A DNA stretch of 6,718 nt from an uncultured Clostridia bacterium (GCA_947036475.1 CAMQRG010000110.1:1-6718); one strand, 5' to 3'; numbered from the stretch's first letter, positions 1 through 5,598 are shown. Notes: generated from the letters alone by a model not told the origin. Translations and numbers: made by a program.

Positions 1-37
1 AAGGTCTTACAAGGTCTGAAACAGAGGAGAACGAGAA

Positions 38-403
38 ATGAAGCACACGGAATCCCTGAAAAAAAATTACCAGTTCCGTTATGTATATAATAGAGGGAAG
101 TCTATGGCGAATCGGCATCTGGTGCTGTATCTGGTGAAAAACGGTACGCAGGCGAACCGTCTTGGGATATCCGTCAGCAAAAAAGTCGGCAAAAGCGTGG
201 TGCGCTCCCATGTCACAAGACTGATACGTGAAAGCTACCGCTTGATGGAGGACGAGCTGAAGCTGGGGTATGACCTTGTCGTAATTGCGCGGGTCAATGC
301 CGCTGACGTCGGCTACCATCAAATTTCCGGTTCCCTGCGCCATCTCTTTAAAAAACAGCAGCTTCTGCTTTCTTCATCGGAAAAAAAGAACGCTGAAAGC
401 TGA
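38..403 (+). CDS. rnpA: Ribonuclease P protein component
   Basis: This is the 121-aa protein subunit of RNase P, which binds the catalytic RNA and helps it remove 5' leaders from pre-tRNAs in the cytoplasm. Seen: the N-terminal FRYVYNRGKS segment (residues 13-22), the ISVSKK strand (44-49) and the basic RNA-binding helix VGKSVVRSHVTRLIRE (50-65). In that helix the usual RNxxKR reads RSHVTR, so the family's asparagine is serine here; the key arginines R56, R61 and R64 remain. Length is normal for the family (about 110-130 aa). The start is supported by an AGAGGAG site at 23-29, 8 nt before the ATG. It is the first gene of the rnpA-yidD-yidC-khpB block and lies 20 nt before yidD. The first 22 bases do not give a recognisable rpmH C-terminus, so rpmH, the usual upstream gene, probably ends outside the window. 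Confidence 0.97.
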   Translation: MKHTESLKKNYQFRYVYNRGKSMANRHLVLYLVKNGTQANRLGISVSKKVGKSVVRSHVTRLIRESYRLMEDELKLGYDLVVIARVNAADVGYHQISGSLRHLFKKQQLLLSSSEKKNAES

Positions 404-423
404 TTTTTAAAGGGGGCGGGAAT

Positions 424-636
424 ATGTACAGGAAATTGTTTCTGATGCTGATTCGTTTTTATCAGCTGGCAATTTCGCCCTATATCGGGGCGCATTGCAG
501 GTTTACACCAACCTGCTCGCAGTATGCCTATATTGCCATCAGCCGCTATGGCGCGGTGAAAGGGCTTTATCTGGCAGTGCGGCGGATATTGAAGTGCCAC
601 CCATTCCATAAGGGCGGCTATGACCCTGTGCCGTGA
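424..636 (+). CDS. yidD: Membrane protein insertion efficiency factor YidD
   Basis: A 70-aa member of the YidD family, a small amphipathic, membrane-associated protein thought to help YidC insert and fold inner-membrane proteins. Seen: the family core runs through nearly the whole protein, with YQLAISP (13-19), CRFTPTCSQYA (25-35), a GxxxG-like turn at 43-47 (GAVKG), CHPFHKGG (58-65) and the C-terminal DPVP ending. Cysteines at 25, 31 and 58 are the family's conserved positions. Length is typical (about 70-85 aa). The ATG at 424 has a G-rich site, AGGGGGCGGG, just upstream. It follows rnpA by 20 nt, so the two are probably cotranscribed. Unusually, yidC does not follow directly but after 262 nt of repeat-containing DNA. 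Confidence 0.96.
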   Translation: MYRKLFLMLIRFYQLAISPYIGAHCRFTPTCSQYAYIAISRYGAVKGLYLAVRRILKCHPFHKGGYDPVP

Positions 637-691
637 AATAATAGAGGCAAGGGAAGAAATAATGTAATAAATAGCCATATTGTCTGTGGTT

Positions 692-715
692 CCAGACGCA
701 TGTATATGCGTCTGG
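692..715 (+). repeat. Perfect hairpin after yidD
   Basis: Arms CCAGACGCAT (692-701) and ATGCGTCTGG (706-715) are exact reverse complements around a GTAT loop. It lies 55 nt after the yidD stop codon. No T-run follows (the next bases are TAATAAAGTTT), so it is not a standard intrinsic terminator. It could be an mRNA processing or stabilising element, or a binding site for a dimeric protein. Only the hairpin itself is certain. Confidence 0.8.
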
Positions 716-728
716 TAATAAAGTTTAG

Positions 729-859
729 GGTCAAGCCCTTTTCAAAAGGCTTGCGGGGTCAGGCATTTTTGCTTGTGGCAAAAACGGGCTCCGCCCGCCC
801 TGCACAGCAGGGTGCCAGAGGGCAGAGCCCCGCATCTTTTCAACGCGGGACGTTCCCGC
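729..859 (+). repeat. GC-rich multi-hairpin intergenic repeat, copy 1
   Basis: This stretch fills the gap between yidD and yidC. It holds a run of small palindromes: CAAGCC (732-737) with GGCTTG (748-753); GGGC/GCCC around 786-796; CCCTGC (798-803) with GCAGGG (807-812); GGGC/GCCC within 820-830; and GCGGGA (845-850) with TCCCGC (854-859). It shares GGGTCAAG, CTTGCGGGGT and GGGCAGAGCCCCGC, in the same order, with the block just before mnmE. The open reading frame crossing it into yidC is a chance extension. I infer a dispersed non-coding repeat family of the genome, forming a structured RNA when transcribed. Confidence 0.72.
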
Positions 860-882
860 AAAAATTTCCAATGTCTGTGTTT

Positions 883-902
883 AAGGAGGAAAAATGCTTT
901 GA
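883..902 (+). promoter_or_regulatory. yidC ribosome-binding site with overlapping ATG-CTT-TGA mini-frame
   Basis: AAGGAGG at 883-889 is a strong ribosome-binding site. The only ATG next to it, at 894-896, opens a frame of two codons and a stop (ATG CTT TGA). The yidC frame is entered through TTG at 899-901, which overlaps that TGA (900-902). So yidC either initiates directly at TTG (9 nt after the site), or by re-initiation from the mini-frame, or the sequence has lost one T from a run that once gave ATG CTT TTG AAT in frame. Confidence 0.6.
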
Positions 903-1951
903 ATCCCTATTTTTTGAGTCAATTTGCGCTGGACGCGCTTCCGTCTGTCAGAGAGCCGGGTAAAATTGTCGGCCCTGTTGCCGAAATCCTCGGCAGATTC
1001 TATAATATGCTGTTTGATATGCTGCACAGCAATACGAGCGCAGGAACGCTCGGTCTGGCAATCATTATTTTTACGTTGGTCGTAAAGCTGATACTGTTCC
1101 CGCTGATGGTGAAACAGCAGAAATCATCTTTCAAAATGCAGATGCTCCAGCCGGAGTTGAATAAAATCAGAAAAAAATATGAAGGCAAAACGGACCAGGT
1201 TTCCCAGCAGCGCATGGCGTTTGAAATGCAGGAGTTCCAGAAAAAGAACGGCATCAGCATGGTAAGCGGCTGCCTGCCGATGCTGATACAGCTGCCTATT
1301 CTGTACGCGCTGTTTTATCTGTTCCAGAATGCCTACGTTTATGTAGACGCAATCGGTCAGAATTATACCGAAATTGCTAACGCTATTATCAATATCCCCA
1401 AGGAACTGCGTCTGGAAGCATTCCAGCCCTATGCGCAGGCATTTGTGGACGAGTATAAAAATATCGAGATTATTAAAGACGGTCTGGACATGAACGCGAC
1501 AAACGAGGTTATCCTGCTTGTAAATTACCTGAAGGCGGACAGCTGGACGAACATCGTGAATGCACTGGGCAGTGAAGGCAGTGCGCTGGTTCCCCTTCTG
1601 ACAACAAAAAATAATATTGAAACATTCCTGACCATTCCACTGGTCGCAAAGGCAGGGCTTTCATTCCCCGGCGTTATTATCCCTGTTGTAGCTGGACTTT
1701 CTACATATGTCCAGTCTAAGATAATGATGCTCATGAATCCGGCGCAGAATGACCCGAATAATCCCGCGGCGGCAATGACAAAGTCTATGCTTTATGTTAT
1801 GCCGATTATGATGGGCGTTTTTGCAATCGGTATGCCTGCCGGCCTTGGCCTGTACTGGACGGTCAGCAACATTTTCGGTATCTTGCAGCAGGCTGTCCTG
1901 CAAAAGCATTTCAAAAAGAAATTTGAAGAGGAGGCACAACAGAATGGATGA
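899..1951 (+). CDS. yidC: Membrane protein insertase YidC/OxaA
   Basis: A 350-aa member of the YidC/Oxa1/Alb3 family, which inserts membrane proteins alone or with SecYEG. Seen: the conserved GPVAEILG lead-in (25-32), a transmembrane segment at about 51-70 with a positive residue in the groove position (K63 in FTLVVKLILFPL), a charged cytoplasmic helical hairpin (about 73-118), a second segment (about 124-146, CLPMLIQLPILYALFYLF), and three C-terminal segments (about 255-278, 295-313, 316-335). A basic tail HFKKKF follows. About 100 residues separate segments 2 and 3, longer than in compact Bacillus-type YidC. The TTG at 899 is chosen because it sits 9 nt after AAGGAGG. The next in-frame ATG (1007) would remove the conserved lead-in, and upstream codons lie in non-coding repeat. 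It overlaps khpB by 8 nt. Confidence 0.93.
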   Translation: MNPYFLSQFALDALPSVREPGKIVGPVAEILGRFYNMLFDMLHSNTSAGTLGLAIIIFTLVVKLILFPLMVKQQKSSFKMQMLQPELNKIRKKYEGKTDQVSQQRMAFEMQEFQKKNGISMVSGCLPMLIQLPILYALFYLFQNAYVYVDAIGQNYTEIANAIINIPKELRLEAFQPYAQAFVDEYKNIEIIKDGLDMNATNEVILLVNYLKADSWTNIVNALGSEGSALVPLLTTKNNIETFLTIPLVAKAGLSFPGVIIPVVAGLSTYVQSKIMMLMNPAQNDPNNPAAAMTKSMLYVMPIMMGVFAIGMPAGLGLYWTVSNIFGILQQAVLQKHFKKKFEEEAQQNG

Positions 1952-2591
1952 GATCAGAAAAACCGCGAAAACCGTTGAAGAAGCCATTGCAGCGGCGTTG
2001 GCAGAACTGGGCGTTTCCCGTGAGGAAGCGGATATCACTGTGATTGACGAAGGTACAAAAGCCTTTCTTGGAATGTTCGGCGGGAAAGATGCTGTTGTGC
2101 TGGTAAAAAAGAACTTTCAGCCGGAGCGTGAAGCCGAAAGTTTCCTGCGTGAAATTTTCCTGACAATGGGGCTGATTGTAAAAATTAAAGCTGAAATGAA
2201 GGACAAGCACCTTTTTGTAGAGCTGACCGGCGATGATATGGGTATTTTGATTGGCAAAAGAGGGCAGACGCTGGACGCTTTACAGTATCTGGTAAACCTT
2301 GTGGTCAATAAGAAAAGCCCGTATTATATCAGCGTAATGCTGGATACGGAAAATTACCGCCAGCGCAGAAGGGAAACGCTGGAAAGCCTTGCGTTTAACC
2401 TTGCCAAAAAGGTAAAACATACCCGCAGGAATGTTGTGCTGGAGCCTATGAACCCTTACGAAAGAAGGATTATACATTCTGCCCTGCAAAATGACCGCTA
2501 TGTCACCACATACAGCGAAGGTGAAGAACCTTACCGTAATGTCGTGATTACGCTGAAAAGGGAGCGCGACAGGGACAGGGAAAGAAGCTGA
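1944..2591 (+). CDS. khpB: RNA-binding protein KhpB (Jag/EloR)
   Basis: A 215-aa cytoplasmic RNA-binding protein. In other Firmicutes KhpB/EloR partners with KhpA and affects cell elongation and division. Three domains are visible: an N-terminal Jag_N domain (about 1-52) with the KAFLGMFGGK motif (39-48); a KH domain (about 65-140) with the GKRG loop (104-107, GxxG type); and an R3H domain (about 141-205) with the R-x3-H signature at R174 and H178 in PYERRIIH. The protein ends in a short Arg/Asp/Glu tail, RERDRDRERS (206-215). Length is within the family range for the version without a long linker. The ATG at 1944 has GAGGAGG at 1928-1934 and overlaps the end of yidC by 8 nt (ATGGATGA), suggesting translational coupling. 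An intrinsic terminator follows 20 nt after the stop. Confidence 0.96.
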   Translation: MDEIRKTAKTVEEAIAAALAELGVSREEADITVIDEGTKAFLGMFGGKDAVVLVKKNFQPEREAESFLREIFLTMGLIVKIKAEMKDKHLFVELTGDDMGILIGKRGQTLDALQYLVNLVVNKKSPYYISVMLDTENYRQRRRETLESLAFNLAKKVKHTRRNVVLEPMNPYERRIIHSALQNDRYVTTYSEGEEPYRNVVITLKRERDRDRERS

Positions 2592-2611
2592 AAAAAAGCT
2601 GAGAAAGATTG

Positions 2612-2641
2612 AAAACCCGTTGTGAAAACAGCGGGTTTTTT
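2612..2641 (+). terminator. Intrinsic terminator after khpB, probably bidirectional
   Basis: The 12-nt arms 2612-2623 and 2628-2639 pair around a GAAA tetraloop (core CCCGTTGT with ACAGCGGG, one G-T wobble), and six T residues follow (2636-2641). This ends the rnpA-khpB transcript. On the opposite strand the same hairpin ends in four T residues and lies 13 nt past the stop of the convergent 77-aa gene, so it can plausibly serve both. Confidence 0.92.
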
Positions 2642-2654
2642 AAGATTATAGGAA

Positions 2655-2888
2655 TTATTTTTCCATGGCTGGCTGTTCTGCCAGCCTGTCAATCTGAATA
2701 CGAAAAGCAGATAAAAATTTTTCCATCTGATTGTATAATAAATACGCCGCAAGGCTTCTGGTGTGGTTTTCATCGCAGACTTCCGGTTTTGCTAAAGAAT
2801 CCCAAAGTAGGAACGCAACGCCTGAAAGCATTTGGCATTGAAAAAATAAGTCATCTAAATTCATTATAATGTCATGTTGTTTTTTCAT
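2655..2888 (-). CDS. 77-aa protein of unknown function
   Basis: I do not recognise this protein. It is 77 aa, predicted mostly helical, with no signal peptide, no clear membrane segment and two cysteines (C18, C38). Residues 9-32 and 43-70 look like amphipathic helices separated by a polar turn (KPEVCDENHTR). That resembles the small helical proteins common on clostridial conjugative elements and phages, but this is only a general resemblance. That it is a real gene is supported by a strong AAAGGAGG site 5 nt before its ATG and a consensus promoter upstream (TTGACA, 17 bp, CATAAT). It is also divergent from a small DNA-binding protein sharing the same control region. It converges on khpB and can use the hairpin at 2612-2641 as terminator. 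Confidence 0.72.
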   Translation of the reverse strand: MKKQHDIIMNLDDLFFQCQMLSGVAFLLWDSLAKPEVCDENHTRSLAAYLLYNQMEKFLSAFRIQIDRLAEQPAMEK

Positions 2889-2910
2889 GATTTCCTCCTT
2901 TTAAATAATT

Positions 2911-2920
2911 TTGACGTCAA
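2911..2920. repeat. TTGACGTCAA palindrome in the leader of the 77-aa gene
   Basis: A perfect 10-bp palindrome just downstream of the predicted minus-strand transcription start and upstream of the ribosome-binding site. Its TGACGTCA core contains GTCA, as do the half-sites at 2930-2996. It could be a further binding site of the same regulator, or chance in AT-rich DNA. Confidence 0.45.
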
Positions 2921-2929
2921 TTAGATTTA

Positions 2930-2958
2930 ATTATGACACAAGCTATGTTTGGTGTCAA
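2930..2958 (-). promoter_or_regulatory. Sigma-70 type promoter of the 77-aa gene
   Basis: Read on the minus strand: -35 TTGACA (2958-2953), 17-bp spacer, -10 CATAAT (2935-2930). This is a full consensus -35, a 5/6 -10 and ideal spacing. It lies about 40 nt upstream of the ATG at 2888. Both boxes overlap GTGTCA half-sites, so a repressor bound there would block RNA polymerase. Confidence 0.85.
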
Positions 2959-2967
2959 TACGCTGAC

Positions 2968-2996
2968 TTTACTTTTTTTACCTATGGTGTCATAAT
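2968..2996 (+). promoter_or_regulatory. Promoter of the ribbon-helix-helix gene
   Basis: -35 TTTACT (2968-2973, 4/6 to consensus), 17-bp spacer, -10 CATAAT (2991-2996). The start point would fall near 3003, giving a very short leader that begins just before the AGGAGG at 3005-3010. The -10 decamer GTGTCATAAT is identical to that of the divergent promoter, which supports paired control. Confidence 0.6.
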
Positions 2997-3018
2997 GGCA
3001 TAAAAGGAGGTTTTTGTC

Positions 3019-3189
3019 ATGAAAAAAAATGACCCCTATACCAGGGACGACCAGACACGCTTTACCATGCGCATCAATACTGAACTGCTCGAAAAAATAA
3101 GAGCGGACGCGGAAAAGAATAAGCGTTCAACGGCAAAACAAATCGAATATGTACTGGAACAATATATCCTTTCCCTTCCGAATGAATGA
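3019..3189 (+). CDS. Arc-type ribbon-helix-helix DNA-binding protein
   Basis: A 56-aa protein with the size and pattern of Arc/MetJ-type repressors. Seen: a short β-strand with alternating residues (TRFTMRIN, 13-20), whose outward side chains would contact DNA. Helix A follows (21-34, TELLEKIRADAEKN), then a turn (KRSTA, 35-39) and helix B (40-52, KQIEYVLEQYILS). The serine/threonine turn between the helices matches the Arc pattern. Such proteins act as dimers that bind repeated half-sites, and GTGTCA repeats lie directly upstream, so autoregulation plus control of the divergent 77-aa gene is the likely role. It has GGAGG at 3006-3010, 8 nt before the ATG. An antitoxin role is possible for this fold, but no toxin-like gene is adjacent on the same strand. 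Confidence 0.85.
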   Translation: MKKNDPYTRDDQTRFTMRINTELLEKIRADAEKNKRSTAKQIEYVLEQYILSLPNE

Positions 3190-3204
3190 TATATTTTTTC
3201 TGAT

Positions 3205-3284
3205 ACCGCCCCGCAAAACGCAGTTTTGCGGCAAAACGGGTCAAGGGGTGAAACCCCTTGCGGGGTAGCGGGGCAGAGCCCCGC
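3205..3284 (+). repeat. GC-rich multi-hairpin intergenic repeat, copy 2
   Basis: Three consecutive perfect hairpins: CCGCAAAAC (3211-3219) with GTTTTGCGG (3223-3231); CAAGGGGT (3242-3249) with ACCCCTTG (3253-3260); and GCGGGGC (3268-3274) with GCCCCGC (3278-3284). It shares GGGTCAAG, CTTGCGGGGT and GGGCAGAGCCCCGC with copy 1 at 729-859. It lies between the ribbon-helix-helix gene and mnmE, ending 13 nt before the mnmE ribosome-binding site. No T-run follows, so it is not a standard terminator, though strong stems here could slow transcription or shape the mRNA 5' end. Confidence 0.75.
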
Positions 3285-3309
3285 GGTCTTACTCTTTAAG
3301 GAGGGAGCA

Positions 3310-4701
3310 ATGAAACGCGAAAATAGATTGGACGACATCATCGCCGCCATTTCCACGCCCATCGGCACAGGCGGCATCGGCATTGTCCGCATGAGCGGCG
3401 CGGGCTGCATCGCCCTTGCGGATACGCTCTTTCGGGGAAAAAAACCCCTGAGCGAAAAACCAAGCCATACCCTTTCTTATGGCAAAATCATAAATGGCGC
3501 AGACGGCGAAATCATAGACGAAGTTCTTGTTTCTGTGATGAAATCACCGCAGACTTATACAAAAGAGGATATTGTGGAAATCAACTGCCATGGCGGACCG
3601 CTGGTGACGCGCCGCGTGCTGGAGGCATTGCTTGCGGCGGGCGCGCGGCTTGCCGAGCCGGGCGAATTTACAAAGCGCAGCTTTTTGAACGGCCGGATAG
3701 ATTTGACACAGGCGGAGGCAGTAATAGATTTGATTCATTCCAAAACGGAACTTTCCCGCCAGTCTGCCGTTGGCCAGCTGGAAGGGCGGCTGAAAAAAGC
3801 CGTTCGGGAAATGCGTGAGGAAATCCTCGATATGGTCGCTGCCATAGAAGCCGCTATTGATTACCCGGATTATGATATTGAAGAAGAAACATATTCTTCT
3901 ATGGAGCAGGGAACGCAGAGGCTTCTGGCGCGCGTTGATGACCTGCTGAAAAATGCCGACCGTGGCAAAATCATTCGCGAAGGCGTGCAGACGGTCATCA
4001 TAGGCAAACCGAATGTTGGTAAATCCTCCCTGTTGAACTGGCTTTTGGAGGAGGACCGCGCAATTGTGACCGATATTCCCGGCACAACGCGGGATACGGT
4101 AGAAGAATACCTGAATATCGGCGGGATTCCGGTAAAAATCGTAGATACAGCGGGCATACGCGAAACAGCAGACGCGGCGGAGCGCATTGGCGTGGAAAAG
4201 TCCCGCGCATATGCCGAGGCCGCCGACCTTATTATTCTGATGCTGGATTCTTCCCGCCCTCTGGAAGATGAGGACAGGGAAATTTTGTCTTTTATTCGTG
4301 AAAAAAAGACGGTTGTACTGCTGAATAAGACGGATTTGGAACAGCGGCTTTCTGTCACAGAATTGGAGGGATTTGTGCCCGGAAAACGAATACTTCCCAT
4401 TTCCGTAAAGCGCAACGAGGGTTTTGAACGCCTGCTGGAAACGCTCAAAGAAATGTTTCTTGAGGGGGACGGCACAGCGCAGGAAAACAGTCTGCTTGTG
4501 AATACGCGCCACAAAGACGCTCTGCTGCGGGCAAAGACTGCCTTGGCACACTGCATGGAAACCATACAGAACCATATGCCGGAAGATTTTATTTCTATGG
4601 ATTTGCAGGACGCGAACATTGCATTGGGCGAAATCACCGGCGATACGAGTGATGAGGAAATCATAGACAGGATTTTCACAAAATTCTGCCTCGGTAAGTA
4701 A
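3310..4701 (+). CDS. mnmE: tRNA uridine-5-carboxymethylaminomethyl modification GTPase MnmE
   Basis: A 463-aa GTPase that, with MnmG, modifies the wobble uridine (U34) of certain tRNAs using a formyl-tetrahydrofolate derived carbon. Seen: the N-terminal folate-binding domain (about 5-120, with TPIGTGGIGIVRMSG at 16-30), then a helical domain split around the G domain. The G domain (about 220-380) has P-loop GKPNVGKS (232-239), switch TDIPGTTRDT (254-263), DTAGIR (279-284) and NKTD (339-342). The C-terminal FCLGK holds the conserved cysteine C460. All expected motifs are intact and length is normal. The start is set by AAGGAGGG at 3298-3305. An upstream in-frame ATG at 3226 lies inside the hairpin repeat and would add 28 residues that look like repeat translation. 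mnmG, normally next, is replaced by a patatin-like gene. Confidence 0.98.
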   Translation: MKRENRLDDIIAAISTPIGTGGIGIVRMSGAGCIALADTLFRGKKPLSEKPSHTLSYGKIINGADGEIIDEVLVSVMKSPQTYTKEDIVEINCHGGPLVTRRVLEALLAAGARLAEPGEFTKRSFLNGRIDLTQAEAVIDLIHSKTELSRQSAVGQLEGRLKKAVREMREEILDMVAAIEAAIDYPDYDIEEETYSSMEQGTQRLLARVDDLLKNADRGKIIREGVQTVIIGKPNVGKSSLLNWLLEEDRAIVTDIPGTTRDTVEEYLNIGGIPVKIVDTAGIRETADAAERIGVEKSRAYAEAADLIILMLDSSRPLEDEDREILSFIREKKTVVLLNKTDLEQRLSVTELEGFVPGKRILPISVKRNEGFERLLETLKEMFLEGDGTAQENSLLVNTRHKDALLRAKTALAHCMETIQNHMPEDFISMDLQDANIALGEITGDTSDEEIIDRIFTKFCLGK

Positions 4702-4730
4702 GTTTTGATTGCGGAAAAGGAGGCATTTTT

Positions 4731-5576
4731 ATGAAAATCGGTCTGGTGTTGGAAGGCGGCGCGGCAAGGGGCGTATTTACCGCCGGGGTGCTGGATTACT
4801 GGATGGAGCAGGGGCTGACGTTCCCCTATATTGCTGGTGTTTCCATTGGCGCGTGCAACGCCATGGATTATATTTCGGAACAGCCCGGGCGCACGCGGGA
4901 CTGCATGATACACACAGATAAAAAATACGCGTACTGCGGCATAGGCACATTTTTGCGAAAGGGACATCTTTTTGATTTGGACAAGCCATTTGACGCTTTT
5001 CCGAATCGGGATTTTCCTTTTGATTATGACACATATTTTGCCAGCAGTATTGAACGCGAATACGTCTGTTCCAACTGCGAAACGGGCAGGCCGGAATATC
5101 TTTCGGACGATGGGAAAAGCAGGGAGCGGCTGATGCTGATTGGGCGGGCGTCCTCAGCCCTGCCGGGTGCAGCTCCGGTTGTATTTATAGACGGCGTGCC
5201 TTACGTGGACGGTGGGATTACGGATTCTATCCCCGTCCGGCGTGCTTTTGATATGGGTTGTGATAAAGTTGTCGTTGTGCAGACCCGCCGGAGCAGTTTC
5301 CGCATGAAACCCTCCAAATCGGCAAAAGTAATTGCGCGTATGTATAAAGAATACCCGCGCATGGGCGAAAGCCTCCTGAACCGCCCGAAGGTGTATAACC
5401 GGACGCTTGCGGATATCCACAGATGGGAAAAGGAAGGCAGGGTGTTTGCCATTCGTCCGGAACAGCCGGAGGTCGGGCGCATGGAACGGGAATACCATAC
5501 GCTGATGCGGTTTTACGCGCATGGCTACTGGCTTGCACAGAAGCTGCATTCGGAACTGCTGGCGTTCATGGGCTGA
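4731..5576 (+). CDS. Patatin-like phospholipase family protein
   Basis: A 281-aa cytoplasmic serine hydrolase of the patatin/RssA type, a family that hydrolyses acyl esters of lipids; the substrate here is unknown. Seen: the glycine-rich oxyanion-hole motif EGGAARG (8-14), the nucleophile elbow GVSIG (36-40) with catalytic S38, and the DGG motif (160-162) with D160 completing the Ser-Asp dyad. The SIPVRRAFDMGCDKVVVVQT segment (166-185) is typical of the bacterial subgroup, and the C-terminal part (about 190-281) resembles the extension seen in these proteins. No signal peptide is visible. AAAAGGAGG at 4715-4723 lies 7 nt before the ATG. The gene starts 29 nt after mnmE with no terminator between, so it is probably cotranscribed; no functional link to tRNA modification is evident. 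Confidence 0.93.
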   Translation: MKIGLVLEGGAARGVFTAGVLDYWMEQGLTFPYIAGVSIGACNAMDYISEQPGRTRDCMIHTDKKYAYCGIGTFLRKGHLFDLDKPFDAFPNRDFPFDYDTYFASSIEREYVCSNCETGRPEYLSDDGKSRERLMLIGRASSALPGAAPVVFIDGVPYVDGGITDSIPVRRAFDMGCDKVVVVQTRRSSFRMKPSKSAKVIARMYKEYPRMGESLLNRPKVYNRTLADIHRWEKEGRVFAIRPEQPEVGRMEREYHTLMRFYAHGYWLAQKLHSELLAFMG

Positions 5577-5598
5577 TGTTCCTTTTTTCACTGGAATA

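Larger units (their letters stand above)
2930..2996. promoter_or_regulatory. Candidate operator array of GTGTCA half-sites
   Basis: ATTATGACAC (2930-2939) is the exact reverse complement of GTGTCATAAT (2987-2996). A third half-site, GGTGTCA (2951-2957), repeats directly at 2986-2992, 35 bp away. The outer sites contain the -10 boxes of the two divergent promoters and the middle one contains the -35 box of the minus promoter. The obvious candidate ligand is the ribbon-helix-helix protein encoded immediately downstream. The repeats are seen; binding is inferred. Confidence 0.65.

Noticed and set aside
1..22. Possible end of rpmH at the left edge
   Set aside because: None of the three frames gives the Arg/Lys-rich ribosomal protein L34 C-terminus, so no partial gene is called.
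85..92. TATAAT-like sequence inside rnpA
   Set aside because: It lies within coding sequence with no supporting -35 box and no gene start at a suitable distance downstream.
638..649. ATAATAGAGGCA shared with 6670-6681, and its first ten bases also within rnpA at 87-96
   Set aside because: One chance 12-base match is expected in a window of this size, the contexts are unrelated, and there is no extended similarity.
773..898. In-frame N-terminal extension of yidC from an ATG at 773
   Set aside because: It translates the GC-rich hairpin repeat into Pro/Arg/Ala-rich sequence with no family resemblance, and no ribosome-binding site fits. The real start lies next to AAGGAGG at 883-889.
2609..2869. 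Plus-strand 86-aa frame overlapping the 77-aa minus gene
   Set aside because: It begins inside the khpB terminator, has no ribosome-binding site, and its opposite strand has a promoter, ribosome-binding site and plausible protein.
3226..3309. In-frame N-terminal extension of mnmE from an ATG-like position at 3226
   Set aside because: The codons lie inside the hairpin repeat. The ATG at 3310 has a strong ribosome-binding site and gives the family's normal N-terminus.
3870..4967. Long minus-strand open frame opposite mnmE (also 3544-4575)
   Set aside because: The translations are Ser/Arg-rich or Cys/His/Phe-rich with no motifs and no ribosome-binding site. They are antisense shadows of mnmE, whose motifs are all intact.
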